Source of the DNA: Parasponia andersonii
Lineage: Eukaryota; Streptophyta; Magnoliopsida; Rosales; Cannabaceae
Length of the DNA: 64,000 nt
Assembly (NCBI GenBank): GCA_002914805.1
Contig: JXTB01000073.1
Location: forward strand, 965,502 to 1,029,501
Reading direction: 5' to 3'
The notes under the pieces are model-generated. The model ran no database searches. It was not told the origin of the DNA and saw only the letters and a program-made list of their open reading frames with translations. How positions within the stretch are numbered: the first letter of the stretch is position 1; every line of letters starts with the position of its first letter. Made by a program: the position numbers and the translations under genes. This document shows, in pieces, positions 59,478 to 64,000 of this stretch.

Positions 59478-60919
59478 CATGCAGGTTTTCCATCAACTCT
59501 AAATATATACCATCACTGGAAACCATGGTTGTATTTTGTAGTGTGTGTTTAAATCGGATGTCCCAATAACGTTTTTTACCTTTTCAATATAGATATATGC
59601 AATCTGCTGACATCAAATGCTGGAGCCTGGAGAGGCTTGGTGTATAATCTGTATTACTAAATGGTGTTGAGTTAGTGATATCCTCAAGTTATTAGTTTGG
59701 GATATGCTATATGTGAACTCGTTTATCATAGGCAAAGCGTTTCCATTGGCCTGTCACTGATACTCGTAGCTTGGCTTTGTCGGATCGGGATGGAAGGCTG
59801 AAGGCTGATTTCATATATTTTTTTGGTCTCCGTGAGGCTGTGCAGTTTGTAGTGGCAGAGAATTGAGTCGGGAATTTAATTCATTAGGTACGATATCCTT
59901 TTGGGCAGTTTATCTTAGCCTACAATCTTGAATTTTGTGGATATATTACAATTTTTCTCTTTAAAATTGGTGGGGTAGTTACTAATGAAAATATGCTAAA
60001 AGTGAGCTTACTTTATTAGATGATTGCTGTTTACCTATTTGTTTGATTATATTTTACTTAAATTGGTTTTAATGGTCCTGAACTATTTAGGTCCCTGATA
60101 AAAACGGACTTTGATGGTCCGAATTGATAATACCCGTTAAAAATCTAATGGGGCTGCACTTGATTGATTGTGAGACCAGGTTTTGAGTTGTGACTACTTG
60201 AATGAACATGCCAAAAAAGAAAAAAGGAAAACAAAGATTTGAATTCTGTTACCAATCTAAAATTCCATTAAAACAAGACCTTTAATACATTTCTTGTTGA
60301 CGCTGGAGTTTGCAAGTAACTTAGTTTTGAAACATAAATATCAAATTTGAAAGCTTGGATGGCAATTTCGCGGAATAAATGTTTTATGCTTTGTTTTAAC
60401 TCAAAAGGTGAAAAAGTACAGTGTGGTTTTACACAATTTTTCAATTTAGCAAAGTAACCGATATGTCAGTGGATCTTTTGAAGGTAAAGCATGATGTAAC
60501 ATCATAAAAATTGCAGCACATAAATTAAGGATGGTATTTAATTAGATATGTCATGTGTTTTCGGACATTTAGCTATAAAAGGAGACTATAGATATCTATT
60601 AAAAATTTAAAAAGAAATACACCCACCATGAATTCTCTATTCTAAAAAAAGAAGAAAGCGTGAGATATTGATATATTAAATATAAAAAGAAAAAAGAAAA
60701 ATCCCTCACAAGTATAATTACTACTCTTTTCAGGTGTTCTAACACAACTAGTAATTATTCTTTTTTACTGCAATAATGACTATTTCTGGTATATAAAATT
60801 ATGAATCTGACCGCATGAACATTTTAAAATGTGTGAAATTGAGTGGCTGTATTGACTTCTCAACATAAAAATTTAAGAAGAGATAAATTTGATTGAAAAA
60901 AACCCCTGAATAAAGAGGC
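59478..60919. other. 3' UTR of UBP25 and spacer
   Basis: UBP25 3' UTR, possibly with a UTR intron (GCAGGTTTTC near 59481 to TATAG near 59592), then AT-rich spacer without recognisable genes. Confidence 0.5.
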
Positions 60920-61560
60920 CAATATCCGAAAGCCAAGACCTCATGCTCCTTTGGTCTATAAAGTTTGTCCCAAGATGCCCAATGAAGATGTTTTCATCCT
61001 TTCTATTAACCACCAGAGATTAGTGTAAAATCGATGCGGCTAACGACATGAACGCGATGAGAGTTCTAAACAACTCATAGCATAAGTGGGAATATATTGA
61101 CAACTGCTGTATCTCTTCGCCACCTGAAGAGAAAAGTTTCTCAGTGATGGAACCAAAAGCTTTCTACGGTTTTTTGACACCATAGAGAGCAGACCTTAAA
61201 TATTTTTCATGGCAAGCCACCTCTTCAATATTAAAACTTGTTTTCAACTCCTTGTGCTTCTCTATGGTGACATTAGGGTTGAAAAACATGGCAAGCTTTT
61301 CATAATAGATGTTTGAAAATAAGATAGATGAAAGACAGGCCAAAGGCTTATAACCGGATCTACAAAGGGAGAGTTGGTTATTGCTGTTATGATTGTTTAA
61401 TCAATGATCTAATTCGGAAACATTTTCAAAGTGACTGCACCAAAAGAGCACACAAAAGCAGTTGTATAAGAGAACATTCTTTAAATGTCGGCAATCTTGA
61501 ATCAATTCTTTTCCAAAAGTCAAACTATCGTCTGCAAAAAATAAGTGAGAAATAGAGGGT
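60920..61560 (-). pseudogene. LINE reverse-transcriptase fragment
   Basis: Read on the minus strand, interrupted frames give the LINE reverse-transcriptase active-site neighbourhood FADDSLTFGK (near 61530), then FFNPNVTIEKH...FNIEEVACHEKYL, and finally LHWASWDKLYRPKEH, in the order found in plant L1-type ORF2. Several stops and frameshifts separate the pieces. No endonuclease or poly-A tail was located, so this is an internal relic. Confidence 0.75.
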
Positions 61561-63496
61561 GCACATCTTACAACCAATAATAAAAAGTGGTACTCGATAT
61601 AGTTTTTTCGACAACTTGGTCTTTAATATTTTTCCTAGCTAAAAAAAAAAGTAATTTTATTCATCTCACTTTGGAAAATAAAATGAGCCACATATTAAAC
61701 TTTTATTGGCAAAATTTATTTATTATTACTTGCCAACTTATTTAATAAAACTTGTAACCATTAAAATTTTGTATAAGTTACAGATATTCAATTCTCGCAA
61801 TAATATTTTTAAACGTAAGGAAATCGCACATAAATAATGAGTTTATTTTATATTTGTGTTGAATTATGTAGAACGTCTTGGTGTTCTCGTAGAATTAAGA
61901 AAGTCTAAACTTTACCAATCAAACTACTAAAATCCTTTGCTTCTGTCATTTTTTCTTTTTCTTTTTTTTTTCCCTTTCCACTGAATGCTTTGCTTTTGTC
62001 AATCAAACAGAAAAAAAATGACAGTTTGTACAATAGTATGTTATAAATTAGTTTGGAATTCAAATCAGTAGAATGCAAGTGTCACATTTGTAAGTCTAAA
62101 GTTAGCTAACCCAAATGGTGAATTGAGTTTTAAAAATTTATTATAAATTTTTCTTGACAAATAGGTAAATTATGCAAATAAAGACAATAGTAAGTAAAAA
62201 TAGTTAAATTGTATGCACAAGTTTAAGATAAATAAATTAAAGAGATAGAAATAGAGAAATGCAAATACTATTTTTACAAGGTTTAACAAATACGACGGTT
62301 TATCTACGTTTTCGGCTTTTGGCAACCTGCTTCGAGCTATCCACTATCAGATGAAGAGAATAAACTTGACCGTCCATTTTACATAACGAGTGCTTTCTCC
62401 TTAGGCACACTAACGCTTTTATTATAGTCCTGAATCTGGCTCCATCACGTCTAATACAAATTAGTTAAACTCCGATATCAATCTCACCTAAACTGGATTA
62501 TTTATGAATTTGGTGTCAACTCCATCTTATAAATACAATATGGTTTTTGTTTCGTTGAAAATACTCAAGTAGAATCTCTCATAAGAATATAGATGATACA
62601 GGGTAAGTCTTGAGAGAACAAATGATAACACAAGATATAATCTAATTTGGCTTAATTAATTTTTGTGAAAAAGTGAATTTGAAAGTTTAATTCACAAAAG
62701 ATTATTAGAACAATTTGAAAGTTTGTTTAAAGCAATGTAGGAATGTTCAAAAGTTGTTTCAAGAGTTAAAAAGGTTTTTATATATAGACTAGAATGAAAA
62801 TTAGCCGTTTTAGACTATTTGATAGATAATTTATCATTTTCGGCAGACCGAAAGTCCACTTTCGGTAGACTAAAAATATTAATCGTTAAAAGTGCAGTTG
62901 TAATGGTCGAATTTTAAAAAGCCGTTAAAAATGGAAAACAAAGGAATCAGTAAATCGATTCTTACTGCTTATTTGTTGATTCTATCCGAGAACAAATTTT
63001 CAATTTTATTTCAAAGCCTTTCAATTATTTCCAAAAAGTGACTTTATAAATTGATTTAATATGTAATGTAAGAACTATAAAAGTTCATAAATCAATTTAA
63101 AAGCTCATGTAAAATAAATTTTAAGTTTTAATTAGAATTAAATAGATTTGATAGTTTAGCTTTGAAAATTTCTAATTTTATGAAAAATTTGAGGTATTAA
63201 GATCATATAATGTGTAGACAAATATTTAAGTATAAGAAATAGTTATATATATCCTTTACTAATCTGAATCTTGTTATCTTAAACTCTGTCTGCAAGTTCT
63301 TTTCTATATTTCATCTTAAATGTCTTATGATTCTTTCAATTTATCTTACTACAGACTTAAGTATATTATTAATTTTTAATCATATATGTGTTAACTTCAA
63401 AACAATCTATTTTACGTATAAGAGAGTATTATATACGTATCTTTGCTTAAAAAGAAAACAATTATAGTGATACAAACGTTAAAACTGAAATCTCAG
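61561..63496. other. AT-rich intergenic DNA
   Basis: No exon, RNA gene or clear element recognised. Composition is AT-rich with scattered poly-A/T runs. Confidence 0.5.
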
Positions 63497-64000
63497 TAGG
63501 AATGGCAATGGAGCGGATTAGAGACAGTTTTTTAATTACCATTCTCATTTCTAAAAGTCAATCACAATACCATACCCACCCCATTAATAGAGATACTGCT
63601 GGTACTAACCAACGAATAATAGGAAAAACTGTGGTTACTTACTACCCATTGATAATAATAAAATATTAAAAAAATTAAGATAAAAATATTAATTTTTTTT
63701 CATAATCAACAAAATATTAAACACAATAATATACTAATAATTTTTAAACTCTAAAATTTAAATATATAAGTACATATAACTCTCCAAATTCATTATTTTA
63801 CCAAAAATATAATAATATAAAATTAAATAAATATTTATACGTATAATAATTTTTTTTACATAAATATATATATTAGAGCAGACACATAACTATGTTAATA
63901 CCCATATATTCTCTACCTCAATCATTTTCTTTTTATGGAAATCCATAGACCTTAGCAAAAAAAAAAAAAAAAAAAATGAGGACTTTCAATAATTTAAAGT
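63497..64000. mobile_element. Probable third hAT-type element, right end not seen
   Basis: Starts TAGGAATGGCAATGGAGCGG, matching the terminal signature of the elements at 8036 and 30304, and continues with CCATACCCACCCC and related motifs common in such plant elements. The left flank octamer AATCTCAG is not repeated before the window end, so the right end is off-window or lost. Confidence 0.5.

Overview
This window is nuclear DNA of a flowering plant, very probably a eudicot. It has spliced genes with GT-AG introns, AT-rich spacers, microsatellites, MITEs and LTR retrotransposons. Two assembly gaps are present (N at 36069-36424 and 56566-56571), plus single Ns at 2367, 23591 and 30335. The species cannot be fixed from the sequence.

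Layout of genes: (1) 1682-3799 (+), the last two coding exons of a NAC1-type (NAC021/022) transcription factor with a miR164 target site; its first exon is not in the window. (2) 9974-16433 (-), a nine-exon membrane J-domain protein with a C-terminal Jiv90-type Cys-rich domain (DNAJC14-like, 554 aa). (3) about 21198-22503 (-), a SNAPIN-like (BLOC/BORC-type) small coiled-coil protein whose last exon I could not place. (4) 23117-26446 (+), a nine-exon CCoAOMT-family O-methyltransferase of 287 aa, divergent from gene 3 across a short shared promoter. (5) 30951-34564 (+), a seven-exon sugar-phosphate/phosphate translocator of the TPT family (329 aa, closest in memory to Arabidopsis At3g14410). (6) 51494-59477 (+), an eight-exon ubiquitin-specific protease closest to UBP25 (631 aa). 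All exon junctions of genes 2, 4, 5 and 6 were walked by hand and keep frame throughout.

Mobile DNA: the translocator and UBP25 genes, adjacent in Arabidopsis as far as I recall, are pushed apart here by a Ty3/gypsy (Tekay/Del-like chromovirus) element at 36768-50188, minus orientation. Two solo LTRs are nested inside it: a related gypsy LTR at 40723-42924 (TSD TCAAG) and a TGTTGG...CCAACA, probably copia-type, LTR at 45471-47267. The host element is dead: its stops look like C-to-T/G-to-A transitions, and its two LTRs differ in copies of a 29-bp minisatellite (7 versus 4). Two small hAT-type elements with perfect 8-bp target duplications (8036-8584; 30304-30742) and a probable third at 63497 share the terminal signature TAGNNNNGGCAAT. 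A Tourist-like palindromic MITE, SINE pieces, a LINE reverse-transcriptase relic and other MITE-like stretches fill introns and spacers.

I found no undescribed multi-gene system. The most informative items are the miR164 site, the divergent promoter with four site II (TGGGCY) motifs, the nested retrotransposon splitting a conserved gene pair, and the hAT family with unusual iterated GC-rich interiors.
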